Assembly (NCBI GenBank): GCA_015847255.1
Contig: JADLZK010007671.1
Span: forward strand, 2,105,820-2,169,819
Direction of reading: 5' to 3'
DNA: 64,000 bases
From: Hyparrhenia diplandra
Taxonomy: Eukaryota > Streptophyta > Magnoliopsida > Poales > Poaceae
Positions 41,150-53,085 of this stretch are shown here, piece after piece; the first letter of the stretch is position 1, and each line of letters opens with the position of its first letter. Below the pieces are notes generated by a model. The model did no database searches. It saw only the letters and a list, made by a program, of their open reading frames with translations, and had not been told where the DNA came from. The position numbers and the translations under genes are program-made.

Positions 41150-43670
41150 AACATCCAAACAAAATCCAACATGTCCAACAACCAAAAACGAAATCTAACA
41201 TGTCCAACATGGGCGAGATCGATCACGGTGCAACATATCCAACATCTAAAATAAATCCATCACCACCACCTCAACTTGGCGGCCCGAACCGTGGCCTCCA
41301 CAGTGCGAAGAGCCCTCACCTTGCCCGGATACCACGCGCCGTGCTTCTTGTAGCCCATTTGGAAATGTCCCCCGGTGGTGTGTGGGCGCGTGTGGAAGCC
41401 CGTAGTGTGGCATCTGCTTGGCGCCGGGAGGAGGAAACGCCACACGGCCACGTGTCTGCTTGTGCACTTCGGGCGGCCGGATAAAAGTCTGGATGGGGTG
41501 GAGAAGGGGCCACTGGAGGAGTGGGGTTCGAACCCGCATGGTCGTAGGCTGCACAAGTGTGAGGCGATCTCATTAGTACCTGCCGGTGAGCGCACATGCC
41601 AAATAAATGAACAACAACATATACTCACGAGTGCGATTCGGGGAGGAGGAGCGGAAGCGGGGGTGGAAGCGAAGACGGCGAGGGAGGCAGCGGAGCGAGG
41701 TCACACGAGGATCCGGAGGCCACAGAAGTAGCTTCGCCCGTCCTGCAGGTGGCGCCTCAGAGTGCTGCGTGATTGCCTCAACTCCCTTAGGTAGGCTCTG
41801 CTGGGCCACTTTGCCTGGCGCAAACTCTTCCGCTGGGCCTTTGCTGGCCTCCGGCTCTGCCATCCGGACTGCAATATTACAACCGTAACATTGAAACAAT
41901 GCATAGGTAGCGAAAATGTGTAAAACCGGTGAGCGGCCAGATGGCGAAGTTACTGCATCGATGCGCATGGAGCTCGTCGAGGTGCTATGGGGATGTCGGT
42001 GGGAGTCGTGCTCATGGCGAATCACCCTCGACACTGTCAGCGGAAGGGCGGGTCGTCCAGCGTGGCCATCGGAGAACCCGACGTCTTTGCTTCCCTCCTC
42101 CCAGCCTCATCACGGTGCGTGTCCGGGCGCGGTGGCTGGATCAAGTCCTCCCCATACTTGGCTTGGCGCCTCGGCCGTGCTGGGTAAGCTTGGGAGGGTG
42201 GGCCGGCGTTCTTTGTACGCCTCGGGCCTCGGCCAGGGTGTAGGCGTTGGCGGGTCGATGGCTTCGGCATTTGTGAGTCAAGGCCCACCCAGCGTACTTT
42301 CGGCCCGACCTCACGGTTTCCATGCGGTATTGCGAGGAGAACCGCGAGAGATGGTTAGAAGTGAAGAGATTTGGCGCTTGAATAAAAATATCAACACAAT
42401 CGTACCCATCTATCCATATACACCGGAGGACCCGTGCCTTGGTGGTGTGGGCGCCTGCCCATCTCCGGCGACACCTCAGCGGAGTCTCTTGTCAGCGTGC
42501 GTCTCGTCCAAGAGCCACTTGTCCACAATGGCCTCCAAGCAGTCCTTGTACTTGCTGCACCCTCGGACACATCACGCATGACATAGCGGAGGATTAATGG
42601 AAATACGCTTATTTTTTATTGAAGAAATCTGAATAAATCGTTCTCACGAACTGGATATACTTGCTCCTGGTGAGGTCGGTCTCCCTACGGGCGGCATCTC
42701 CCTTGCCGTTCTTCTTCACCACCTTGCCAAACACGTCGGCGTTGTAGGAGGTGATCACGATGGCTCCGCAGCGCCTCGTTAGTACAGGGTCCTTGAGTCG
42801 TTCTCGGCGGGTGCAATCACGCACTCTAGCGACCTCCTCCTCCTTCCCGCCTGCGCCGCGTGAAGTAGTTACGCATCTGAAAACATGTATCATTCAATTA
42901 TTTAGAAACATAGTATTCAAGCGGCGTGAAGTAATCCACGCATACACACTCACCCAAAAGTGCGTCTTGATCTTCACGGCAAGTGCGCCCTCGTTTCCAG
43001 CGCGCGAAGTGGTCCCGCGTCGGGGAACCTCCATCACGTTGTTCGAGGGTCCACCGGGCGGGGTAGTTCTCTCTCTAATCGGCGGGCTACGGATGCCATT
43101 GATATGGCGCGCCTTTGCCCCCTCGCTTACAATCTTCGATTCTTTGCCGCGAGGCATTAAGACAAATCGTTAGTTTGAAGTTCGATTTTCAACATGTCAT
43201 ATGAAGAAGTAGTGAAAATATCAATGGCTACTTACTTTTCACGTTGGGTCGAATCGCGGGCGGTGAAAAGGGGGATTCCCAATGGGAGGCTCGAGGCCTT
43301 ATTTGGTAGACCTTGGCGGCACTTTCGAGGAGGGCGTGTGGGCAGTGTCTCTTCGGACTTGGAGTCGGTCACGAGCGGTGTGGCCCGGCCGAGGGGCTTG
43401 CCCGGCGACGGCCCGGTGGTCCGGCTGGCCCGGCTGGTCCGACGGCGACACAAAGTCAAGCCTCCTCGTGGCCGGAGGCGGCGTCGGCCGCGCCTCGGCG
43501 TCTCCACCGTCGGGGGCTGCTCGTCGGCCTCCTCCTCGTCGGCGTGGGGAGAGGGTGGGGGGGTCTCGCGTGGAGGACTGGACCCCCTGTCGGCGTTTGC
43601 GCCTTCCGCTGGCATTTTTTGTCGAGTCCCTGCAAAGACAAATAGTAAAGCGATTAGTATTGTAAAATGA
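41150..43670 (-). pseudogene. Second CACTA gene (Ptta/En-Spm plant transposase domain, TNP1-like)
   Basis: On the - strand, 43615-43232 encodes a Pro/Arg-rich start 'MPAEGANADRGSSPPRETPP' and ends 'ASSLPLGIPLFTARDSTQRE'. Next, 43157-42894 has 'ALAVKIKTHFW', and 42893-42609 has 'RERLKDPVLTRRCGAIVITS' with 'YNADVFGKVVKKNGKGDAA'. This is the charged region typical of the plant Ptta/En-Spm domain in which the protein binds subterminal repeats. Further GC-rich exons run to about 41250. Splice sites are plausible between blocks, but I could not join them. In known systems this product helps TNP2 bring the ends together. Confidence 0.6.
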
Positions 43671-43727
43671 GCGAAATATAATTGAAAGGTAACAATAATA
43701 ACAAAATAGTATTACATGATTTAGAAA

Positions 43728-46700
43728 TTATCTCCCAGAATGCCTAAAGAACGGGATGTAGTCATCACTATCGCTACCACTATTGTAATCATCAATGTCA
43801 TCACCCTCATCATCACATTTCGTCCTCGGCAAGTGCATCGCCCTCCGCGGATCCTTGGCGCACCGGCCTCCATCGTTCAAATTTGCGAGGTCCTTAGCAT
43901 CACGCACCTCATCACCCTCGTCCTCGCCGATGGCGTTGTCTACTTCCATGCCCATCGGCGAAAGAATGTCTATCTCCAAAGCGTCCTTCCTAGCCCTCGG
44001 GTTGATAGAACTCTTGAGTGTTTGGGTGGGGTTGTAATCATCATCGTTGAACGAGCTTTACCGTGCTGGCGATACCTTTGCACAAGGTACCAACCCGCAA
44101 GGTCAGCGTGTTTTTAACGCGCCCATGGGAGGTAATAAACTTGTGTGGCGTGTATATTAGCCACAATATAGACATCCTCTCCTCCATATCACGGAATCTT
44201 TGTCGAATTTCGACTTGCCCAATCGTAGGGTCCACTTTAGGTGTCATCGGGATCGAACCAATGGCATTTGAATACCACTAGCTTGAGCTCTTTAGGACCC
44301 CGAAGTTGAGCTCATATATTTCTTCGACTATCTTTGTAATAGTCCTTCTTATCCAAGCGAGGCGTCACGAACTCCGATTGTGCGTTGTTTTCGGTTGGGC
44401 GACTCTCCTCGTAGCTTCTCGTGCGAAACCAATAGCCATTCACATCATAAGCGGTGAGCGAGTTGACCCTACGGGGGAAGCCATTGCCCACCTGTTTTAA
44501 ATCTTCGCACATATACGGCATGCATGCGGGCTGCAAGGTCGAGGCCACATAGATCGTTACATTATATGTTACTAGGACCAAAGTGGAATATCAAAATTTT
44601 TGGAGCGAGGTTAGTTGGATGGTACCTTTGGCGAGAACCGGGGAAATAAAATCGGGTTTCCCATTTTTTTAGAAGATTGTCTTCTTGTTGCAAGGTAGGA
44701 GCCTCATTCCCTCTCGGTGTTGACCAATAAATTCCACGAAAAAACAAGGCTAGAGGTTTAGGGATTCGATAGGTGGAGGCGGAGGTGTGGAACAAGCTCA
44801 TTGAGAACTTACTGGCGATAAGGGGCGGTTTCGTCAAGGTTCAACAACACATAGAGCATGATAGTCGCCACTCATCAAGGACAAGTGCTTGTGGGTAGGC
44901 TGGCGCTTCCTCTTCCGACTTGCCCTCACGAAAAGGCTAAGGTTCGATGAACTCTCCTCGGCGTTATAGCGAGGGGTAGGATTGTGGGCCTTTCGGAAGT
45001 TTTCGGTATAATGCGCTTTGTGTGAAGGTCGACACCTCCTCGGAATGTATGCCTGCGCCACGGAAGGCTCAATTCTGGCTTTATTCTGCATTTTCTCGAA
45101 GTACCTTGAGAGCCCTCTCAATTGGATAGCACCTTGAGCGCCGCGGGCCCCACCCGTGCCTCAGCGGGCGGTGCAAAATCCAGGTGTTGCATGGGCGGGA
45201 AAGAAGCCTGGTGGAAATATCATCTCTAACTGCGGATCAGCGAGTGCGGCCGCAGCTCGGATCGGCAATCGCATCGAGATAACTCCTTAACACAAAATTT
45301 TGGCGGAAGAAAAAGCTCAACTTCTGCGGGAATGGCGCCACAGCGGTTGAGGGGGAGGTATCGAGTCATCGCGAGGAAGGATCGCTCAATCCATATGTGG
45401 AAGTCATGACTCTTCATCCCCGGGACTTTCATAGTTTGCAAGTTCACTCCCTACCGGGTTCGCGCATACCCATCGAGGAGCGATAGCGTCTTCATCCTTT
45501 GTAGCACTTCCTTCCTATCCGGCCCTTTTGATGATGTAGTCGGTAGGGCCTTTTTTCCATCTCCTCCCGGCTAGGGGTCTTTATCACTAGCTTTGGTCTA
45601 TCGCCGCGAGCATCTCTATGTCAAGTCTAGCTTTAGCGTTGTCCTTTGACTTACGAAGGTCCATGGATGTTGCGAAGAGTGCCTGAGAGATATTCTTTTA
45701 CTGTGTGCATTACGCCGATGTTGTGTGGAAGAAGAAGATCCTTATAGTAGGGAGATTAGTCAAGCCCGATATATAAGTCCACATGTGTGTCGACCATATC
45801 CAACAAAACCACCTTTCTTTTCATCGATTTTCGGACCGACTAGCTCGGCAAGGACCTCTTCACCGGTCATAAACTTTGGGATGGGATGGGGTGACTTCAA
45901 CACCTTTCGTGAAGTGCTTTTTGTCTAGTCTGAATTCATGGTTTCGGGCAGAATTGGCGATGTTTGTCAAGCGAGGAATACTTGCCACCTTGAAAGCAGG
46001 TGAGCTACTGCCTTGCCTTGCATGTTGGGCAAGGGAACCTCCATGAACACACCATCATTGAATATGCCATAAGCGAGGAAGTCATGCATTGAATATAGGT
46101 ACCACCGTGCATTGTAAAGTTTGTCTTTGTAGCTCGATTAAATGCGTCGATTACCCCATTTTTGCCAAGCATCTTGCAATTCATCCCTGCGGCTGCATGA
46201 ACACACCCATATTGTTGCGGGTGCGGGTATTATCGGCGTCAAAACGGTGCTTGAGCTCAAACATGACACCGGGGAAGATTGAGAGGGATCACAAACCGCG
46301 GGCCAACAAATTAATGCGGGGCGCCCGGTTGACCCGTGCGGGTTGAACCCATCATTTGCGGAAGCGCTACGCGCATTACATTTCGAGCCTCCATAGCTTT
46401 TTTCGGGATGCATATTATCGAAGTGCTTCCATGCATCACCATCCGATGGGTGTACCAACTTCTCGGGGCGTATCTTTTGCCCTTCTTGTGCCATGTCATT
46501 TGTTTGGCGGACTCCTCTCCGTCATATGCGGCCGTTGGAGCCTCGATGCGAAAGGAAGGTGTCGTAGGACCATCGAGGGGATCTTGGACATTTCTTCTGC
46601 CATCACTACATTCTACCTCCACATACCTAGAGGCTTTGCACTTTGGGCGGTCGTTGCTTCCTTGAGGTCTCCCCTAAAGAGGGGCGCACCCCTTTGGACA

Positions 46701-47640
46701 AGCATGAGTGCAGTCATCACGGCATCTTCGGTCCACGAAGAAGTCTCGTGACTTCAAATGCGTGTTCTTCGGCGGGGCGTGACCCTCACGGAAGCATTTT
46801 GCCAAGCCCGACAGCGGGGGTGTCGAAGCCGTCTCGACTAATGCTCAATTGCGACTTCAGCGCTATAAAGGCGTGAAATGGCATCGGCCGTAACCATTGT
46901 CTTCGTGAAGGGGCTCTTTGTGCACCTCCATCATCTCGTAGAAGCGCCTTTGCGGTTTCCTCGAGGTTCCTCCTCAATCCTCCATTGAAGCGTGCATCAT
47001 GAAAGTGCGCCATCATATGCGCCATCCCGGCATCTTGATCATACTCCTCGAGGAGGGGCCTCACCCGTCCTCTCTAATACGATCGACTTCAGTGGAAGAT
47101 CCAGCGGCTATAGTTTGGGACAAATCCGTTGTTGTAAATATGTTTACCCATTTCAATCTTCACTCGCTTTTTCTTGTTCTTACATTTGTTGCCGCGGACC
47201 GGCATCGAGAGCGGACCCTTTAGCGGCTGGGCCAAATGCATGTTTCGGAAAAGCATCGGTCCCCTAACCCATTCAAGACTCTTACTTGCGGCCGTGTGTA
47301 CATCCACTCCGCGGTTATCCATCCTCGTCATGCATACGCCCATGTCGGTGAAGCCACATAAGCGGCAATTGCATCTACAGGCGTTCCTACCATCTAATAG
47401 GTGAGGATAGGTCCTAATCCCACCCAGGATGCGTAGACAAGGTTAGCATCCATGCTCGGGTCCCGCCCGAGCCGGAATTTCGGCGGCCTCCCGCTGTTCT
47501 CAGAGTGCACGATCTGGCGGGAGAGTGTGTGTCAGGAGAACAACGGGTCTTGAAATTCCGGCGGACGAGGCTGACATGGATGTATATCTCTGCATCCACG
47601 AGCTGTCCAAATGTGGACAATCACAAGCGGATGCGATTCG
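43728..47640 (-). pseudogene. TNP2-type CACTA transposase (Transposase_21 family)
   Basis: The N-terminal transposase-associated domain is at 47250-47090 ('MPVRGNKCKNKKKRV', 'MGKHIYNNGFVPNYSRW'). The catalytic-type region follows at 46560-46300: 'MTWHKKGKRYA' in one frame, then 'EKLVHPSDGDAWKHFDNMHP' and 'DGFNPHG' in another. 45447-45226 has 'MKSHDFHIWIERSF' and 'VELFLPPKFCVKELSRC'. 45121-44834 has 'YFEKMQNKARIEPSVAQAYI', and 44530-44320 matches the DUF4216 C-terminal domain ('DVNGYWFRTRSYEE', 'DYYKDS'). 43979-43728 is an acidic tail. The order and spacing match full-length TNP2. About ten frameshifts or introns lie between. Confidence 0.85.
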
Positions 47641-48034
47641 CGGTGTACGCAGTCGCGCCCACCAACGCCGTATCTTCGGACGGGGAGGCGCCCCCTGCGG
47701 GTCGCGCTATGTAAGACAGCTGGGGGCGGGACGGGCGTGGTGATTCATACCTGCGGGGTCGGTGGAAACGGTGCAGCAAGACCCGTAGCGCCTGAGACGG
47801 CGAGGGTCGCCCGAGTCCCTCCCACAGTCCTCCTACAAAACAAGGCCAAAAATAGTTAGTGTGCGACTCAAAATTTGGCGGACACCTCCCGGCGCGGGGC
47901 GTTCCCAAAAAACGCAAAAACATGGCACGAGGCCAACAACCACATGCATATACGAGAATGGAGCGCGAGGCCACCAACCACCAATATGGGCGCGAAGGCC
48001 ACCAACCATCAATATGCGCCCGCGAAGCGCCCAA

Positions 48035-48150
48035 CCACCAACTACTACTAACCACTACTACTACTAACCCTACTAACTACTAGTACTAACCACTACTACT
48101 ACTAACCCTACTAACTACTAGTACTAACCCACTACTACTAACCACTACTA
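48035..48150 (+). repeat. Short tandem repeat of 'actactaaccctactaacta'-type units
   Basis: Two nearly identical 45-bp units ('accactactactactaaccc' + 'tactaactactagtact') and a third partial. Inside the CACTA element, upstream of the TNP2 gene. Confidence 0.9.
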
Positions 48151-48264
48151 GAAGGATAGGGCTTACCTTGGCCCGAAGCGGCAAAGTAGCGATTGCTGAC
48201 GGCGGCGTCGATCATATGGCGGCACACGAACACCCGCGGCCAACCACGAAAACGGCGACCGGGT

Positions 48265-48472
48265 CGGATCGGCAATTTCTTCTTCTTCCTCCTCCCCCTT
48301 CCTCTTCTTCCTCCTCTCCTTCCCTGTTCTTCCCTTCCTCCCTCTTCCTCCTCCCTTCCTCTTCTTCCTCTCTCCTTCCTTCTCTTCCTCTTCTTCCTTC
48401 CTCCCCATCTTCCTCCCTCTTCCTCCCTCCCACCTTCCCCTTCCTCCTCACCTCCCTTTCTCCCTCTGGCTG
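48265..48472 (+). repeat. Polypyrimidine tract (CTT/CCT)n, about 200 bp
   Basis: Nearly pure C and T on the + strand. It creates long spurious Ser/Leu/Pro- or Arg/Glu/Gly-rich frames on the two strands. It lies about 600 bp upstream of the TNP2 start and may be part of its promoter or leader. Confidence 0.9.
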
Positions 48473-50324
48473 CTGTAGGGAGCAGGGGGTAGGCGAGGCG
48501 GGGAAAGAGGCGGTGGGGTCTGAGGTGAGTGGGCGGGGAGGGGCGGTGGCAATAATAACTTCGCCCGGCGGCCGTCGGGGATCGGACTCCGAGGCGCGGG
48601 CTGGAAGCGGCGTTCCGACGCGGTCGAGCCGAAGAAATAGCCATGATCTGAGGGCGGGGCGAGAACGAGTCGGAAGCTGGCCGAGCGGTGGCCTTCGCGT
48701 GACGCGCCGGGGCGGTCAGGCGAAGTCGGCGATCCGACCGCGGTCTTTGCGCGCTCTTGTGGCGAGAGGCGGGGTCGGCGAGGCGGCGGGGGCGGATCGG
48801 CGGCTCCGGCGGTCGGATGGCGGCGGCGGGCGGCCGGCGGCCTGGCCGGCGGCGGCGTGTCGCCGTGTCGGGCGAGCGGAGTTGGAGGCGGAGAATGAGA
48901 GAAGAGGGGCGAGCGAAGTGTTATCCGCGGCTTTTGCAGAGTGCCGAGAAAATCGGGGCACTTCGACAAGGTGGTATTTTATTTTAAAATAAAAGCGGAC
49001 TTTCTTAGGAGTGCCAGCGGCGTCCGGGCACTTTCGGCAAGCGGTGTGTTCTTAGAGTGCCACACAAGGCACTTTCGGCAAAGCGTGCATTTTTTTGGTT
49101 TTTGGCCCTATTTTTTTTTGTGTTGCCTTGGTACACTAATTACATCCCATCTTCACAATTTGGGACAATTTAAAGTAGTTTTGCTATATTTCATGAATTA
49201 TTTCTATTTTCTTGCATTTTCTTTACCACTCAGAATTTGAACTGCAGATTTACATGAAATGAAATAATGGGTGTGGTCATTCAAAAAATATTATTCACGA
49301 TGTTTGGCGTATGTTTAGGCTCAATCAGGGGACTCGCATGAAATTTGAACATTTTGTAATGGAACATGGCCAGTGACTGCGGGAAAGGTGTTTTTAAAAT
49401 CTATAAAATCCAAGCGAAGTTTAAAAATCTAAAACTTGGCATGGTGTCTTGTCATATCATGGGGAGGCTGTGAAAAAAAATTTTTGAAAAAGTTTTGGAG
49501 CAAGTTGTGGCGTCGGATACCATTTTGACAGACATCTCACACTTCATCACATGATGAAGTGTGGAGATGTCTGGTTTTCATCCTATCATCCGGCCCTAAA
49601 CTCAAATTTGCGGCTTCCCATGAACTGACAAACACCACGCCAAGACTTGTGAGCCACGAACTTCGTTTGGAAATTTATAATTTTAAAAACACACCTTTCA
49701 CCGTGTATTTCCATGTTAGGCACATAAATGTTCGAAGAATTTCGGGCGAGTCAGATTAAACATGCGCAAACATGGTGAATAACATATTTTGAGCCGACCC
49801 TTATGTAACCTGCTCTTTCATGATTCAAAAAAGTAAGAACTAAATAACTAATAATATAACAAGCTGCGTCTCCCAAATTGTGAATATGATTATAACAATT
49901 AGGCTACTGGCACACAAAAAATATGGGGACGAAAAAATAAAAAAAATTAACTCTTTCCGAGGGAGTAGTATGTGGCACTCGGCTTAAAAATATTTCTTAG
50001 AGTGCCTAGAAGCGGCACTCGGCAAAGGCGTGTCGCGTTGCGAGTGCCTAACGTGAGACCCTCGGCAAAGGTGACGGAGGAAGCACGGCCGTTTGTTCTG
50101 TTATCCTTTGCGAGTGTAATATTTTGCCGACGGCTGACGGACACTCGGCAAAATTGTTGTTTCGAGTGTTGTATACCGCGGCGGTTGGGCACGCTCGGCA
50201 AAGGCGGCTTTCTGCTTAAGTGGCGAGGTTGCTTTTCGGCAAAGTGTTCTTTGCAGGGGTGTGCGCGTTTGCCGCTCGGCGAACCTCTTCGCTCGGCAAG
50301 CAGCTGGCGGTTTCTGTAGTGACT

Positions 50325-50460
50325 CGTGCTCGCCCGGGGCCCGACCCGCCCGCCCCGTGCCAACGCCGCCAGGCGCTTGGCATCTTCACTTTGGGGGCGA
50401 GGAGATTGCCGCCCACGATTTGGCACCTTCATCAAAAACTTACTCGGCCACCCAACAGGT
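50325..50460 (+). other. GC-rich exon-like block, right part, ending at a donor-like site
   Basis: Continues 39960-40473 after the CACTA insertion. It ends 'ccacccaacag|gtatgccacc', a good plant 5' splice site, after which the DNA becomes AT-rich like an intron. Confidence 0.4.
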
Positions 50461-51671
50461 ATGCCACCCTTTCTCTTGATCTGAATGTGATGCTCCTCAA
50501 CCTTCTCTCCTCCCTTTGTTCTGTGTGAAATCATTCCTATTTGGAACAGTTTCCAATATTCAAATGGAGGTAAAAGAGGGGCGATGATGTTCTAAGTTTT
50601 CTGAATTGCATGCCATTGGGCATTCCACCTTGATTTGCAACCTACAAGTATCTAATTAGAGTTGACCCATACTCCCCAGTAACCAATTAATTTCTCTATT
50701 TATTTTGGTGGCTGCTAATCCTAGGCAGTCAAGTCGATCTAGAAAAGCAGAAAAATAGCGGTTTTATTTATGATAGAAGTAGATAACATTTTTTCTGAAT
50801 TGAAGATAACGAACTGGGTCATCAAATTGCAGGATTTTATCTTGGTCAAACTATGAGAATGATCAGTTCATATGGTCACACATGGCTTCTTGATGTGTTT
50901 TAGTTTGTGGCTGTTTAGCCCTTCTCATTGTCAGTTTCATGTATTTTATGTGTCAGTATCTGAAACTCCCTTTGGTTTCCAATTGAATCCTGTCAATAGT
51001 TGAGCCTTTTAAAGTGTGGATCTGAACCTTTTATTTACCTCTTACAGTCTAGCTAATTTTAAATGCCATGTAAATCAGTAGACATTTTGTTATTTTTTGT
51101 TTTATAGAATATATGCAACTCGCCTGTGTGTTTAGCCATGGCTGTGTTGTGTGCCTAAAAAAATCAATCTATGACATTTAATTGGTATTGCTGGTGACCA
51201 TGCTATGACTCAACACTACTTAACTCCGCCTTCCACTAGAGAGAATGTGCTGATTAGCAGCAAAATAAGGAACAATTGATACACACTGATAATACCTATG
51301 TAGTATTGAGGGGACACTTGTAGTAACTGACATGTTATCTCCATAAAATGGACATCTGGGTGTTTAATCCAATGTTGCTCAAGCTGACGGTTGGTGGCCA
51401 ACTGTTTTAGCTCATTGACTTGTGGCTTGAAATTTATATCCCATGTGACAATATGCTAGGTAATAAGTTTATTATTGTTTTTCCCAATCACTAATTTGTG
51501 TCTCTCTGCCTTTTTCAAATCTGTGGGCAGGTGTAGTTGACTGCCTGTGATGCTATATGTCATCTGATCTGATAATTATTTATTTCAGATTACTAATTGC
51601 GTGCTTGCAGTGTTATTGATCTGTATTTTGCACTGACTAAATGATATGCATGTTTTTCTGGCACTTTGCAG

Positions 51672-52431
51672 GCTGGTCTTGGTATAATTGGAGGCACTTG
51701 TAAGCGGACTTCCTATTGTCTGAACGACTCATCCCTGGACGGTCAGTGTGGCTCGGTCTGTTATTTATTACCACTACTGAGACCTAGCATGTGTGTCTAT
51801 GATAACACATTGCTCTAATCTATGTCGATGTAATATCATACCCAAGGACAGTGAATGGCCTGCAGATTATGTTCTTTGCACTTAACCAAGAACTTCTGCT
51901 ATTCATCCTCCCAACCATGGTAGTAGTTTTGTTTTTAATATTTCAGTCACTTTGTTTGCAGGTTAAGCAAACAGCTACTGTTTAATGATTTGAAGCAAAT
52001 TCAGAAGCCATCCATGCTCCTGCTATAGGTACCTCTCGATCTTCTCTCTCCCTCGTCTGTCTACTGTGGAACAGTGGAAGGTTTTGAGGAATTGGGATGG
52101 GTTATGGCTAATATTAGTTCCTTGACGTGAAGATTTTTTTTCATTTGATTTGGGCACTCTCAGTTTCTATTTTTCTATTCGATTGGGGGAATGATGTGAT
52201 TTCGATTTTTATGCATAGTCCGACAACATGTAAGTAGCTAGGGATTATTCGATTACAATTGGTGATAGCGATGAGTGGCCTGCCCTGTTTTGCTGGGAGT
52301 GTTGCGATTATTATTATTATTATATGTTCTACACATAAGTTGCCTTTTACCAATTATCATCCTCTGTGTTCCTTCAATTCAGGCCCCTGATCCATGGTGC
52401 AGATAGACTGCTGAGGGGTCTAGCTAGCAGG
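51672..52431 (+). ncRNA. Possible spliced, non-coding transcript exons
   Basis: Three short segments have acceptor- and donor-like borders. They are about 51672-51740 (after 'actttgcag', before 'gtcagt'), 51962-52029 (after 'tttgtttgcag', before 'gtacct') and 52382-52429 (after 'ttcaattcag', before 'caagt' or within 'agcaggcaag'). None keeps a long frame. Together with 50325-50460 they would form a multi-exon transcript without a recognisable protein. The evidence is splice-site appearance only. Confidence 0.3.
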
Positions 52432-53085
52432 CAAGTTGCCCTGCATCAATTCTTTTTTTGCCCATAGTTCGTCAGCATGTTTGGTGCAAATATGATGATC
52501 AGTCAATTAATAGAACATGACCAGTATATAATCCCTACTACTAGATGAGCGCAGACCAAACAAACTGCTATCAACCCTTTAAGCTAGGTAAATATTTGCA
52601 TATATGTAAGAGTACGAGTGTAAAGTGAATCATAGATTATTTTGCCATTGGAAAATCATATATTGGCCCATTAATACTACTCTACAGTCCATCTACTTGC
52701 CTGATAGTGCTCGATTACATCTACTATTTAATTGATGAATATGGCCAGTCATGTGCTCTCGCCCTACTACTATTTTCTTCATCTTCCTGTTCATGAATGG
52801 TCATTATGTTTGTAAGGCCCAATATGGTTAAAAGTGATTTGCCTGTAGTTTTGTGCCCAAAGTCTTGTTTCCACTTGACAACTCATAGGCAATATAATTG
52901 ACATTGCTGCAGTTTTCATGTAGTGCCCAACAAACTCAGTATCTTCATTGGGTGCAGATAAATATTATCAAGATAGTGTTTTTTAGTGTTACATTTAAAG
53001 CTGCATATGTGGTGAAAATCCATTTCTTCCTTGCTTTTCTATCTAATGCTATGCTGCATGTGAGTGGGACCTTAACATGATACAT
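51785..53085 (+). repeat. Duplicated segment, copy 1
   Basis: Matches 53405-53540 joined to 57379-57895, which is interrupted by an LTR element and lacks the part equal to about 52213-52890. Key shared runs are 'gttaagcaaacagctactgt', 'ttaatgatttgaagcaaatt', 'gcagataaatattatcaaga' and 'gttacatttaaagctgcata'. Confidence 0.9.

Larger units (their letters stand above)
40474..50321 (-). mobile_element. CACTA (En/Spm) element, 9848 bp, with transposase genes; target duplication ACT
   Basis: The left end is CACTACGAGGCAGC at 40474, the right end ...TTTCTGTAGTG at 50321, flanked by ACT (40471-40473 and 50322-50324). Both ends are packed with subterminal 'CACTCGGCAAA' or complementary repeats (40490-40960, 48950-49090, 49975-50300). 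Inside, the - strand carries a TNP2-type transposase and a second gene with a Ptta/En-Spm domain, the usual two-gene layout. Both genes are interrupted by introns, frameshifts or both. The element has inserted in a GC-rich exon-like block. Confidence 0.9.

Noticed and set aside
41040..41220. 'catatataatccacaaat' repeats as a separate satellite
   Set aside because: Short, few copies, and fits the usual 3' untranslated region of CACTA elements.
48168..48992. 274-codon + strand frame
   Set aside because: It runs through a polypyrimidine tract and GC-rich DNA. The Ser/Leu/Pro run is low complexity, and it is antisense to the 5' region of the CACTA transposase gene.
52308..52324. ATT microsatellite
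   Set aside because: Ordinary simple repeat of about five units; no further significance seen.
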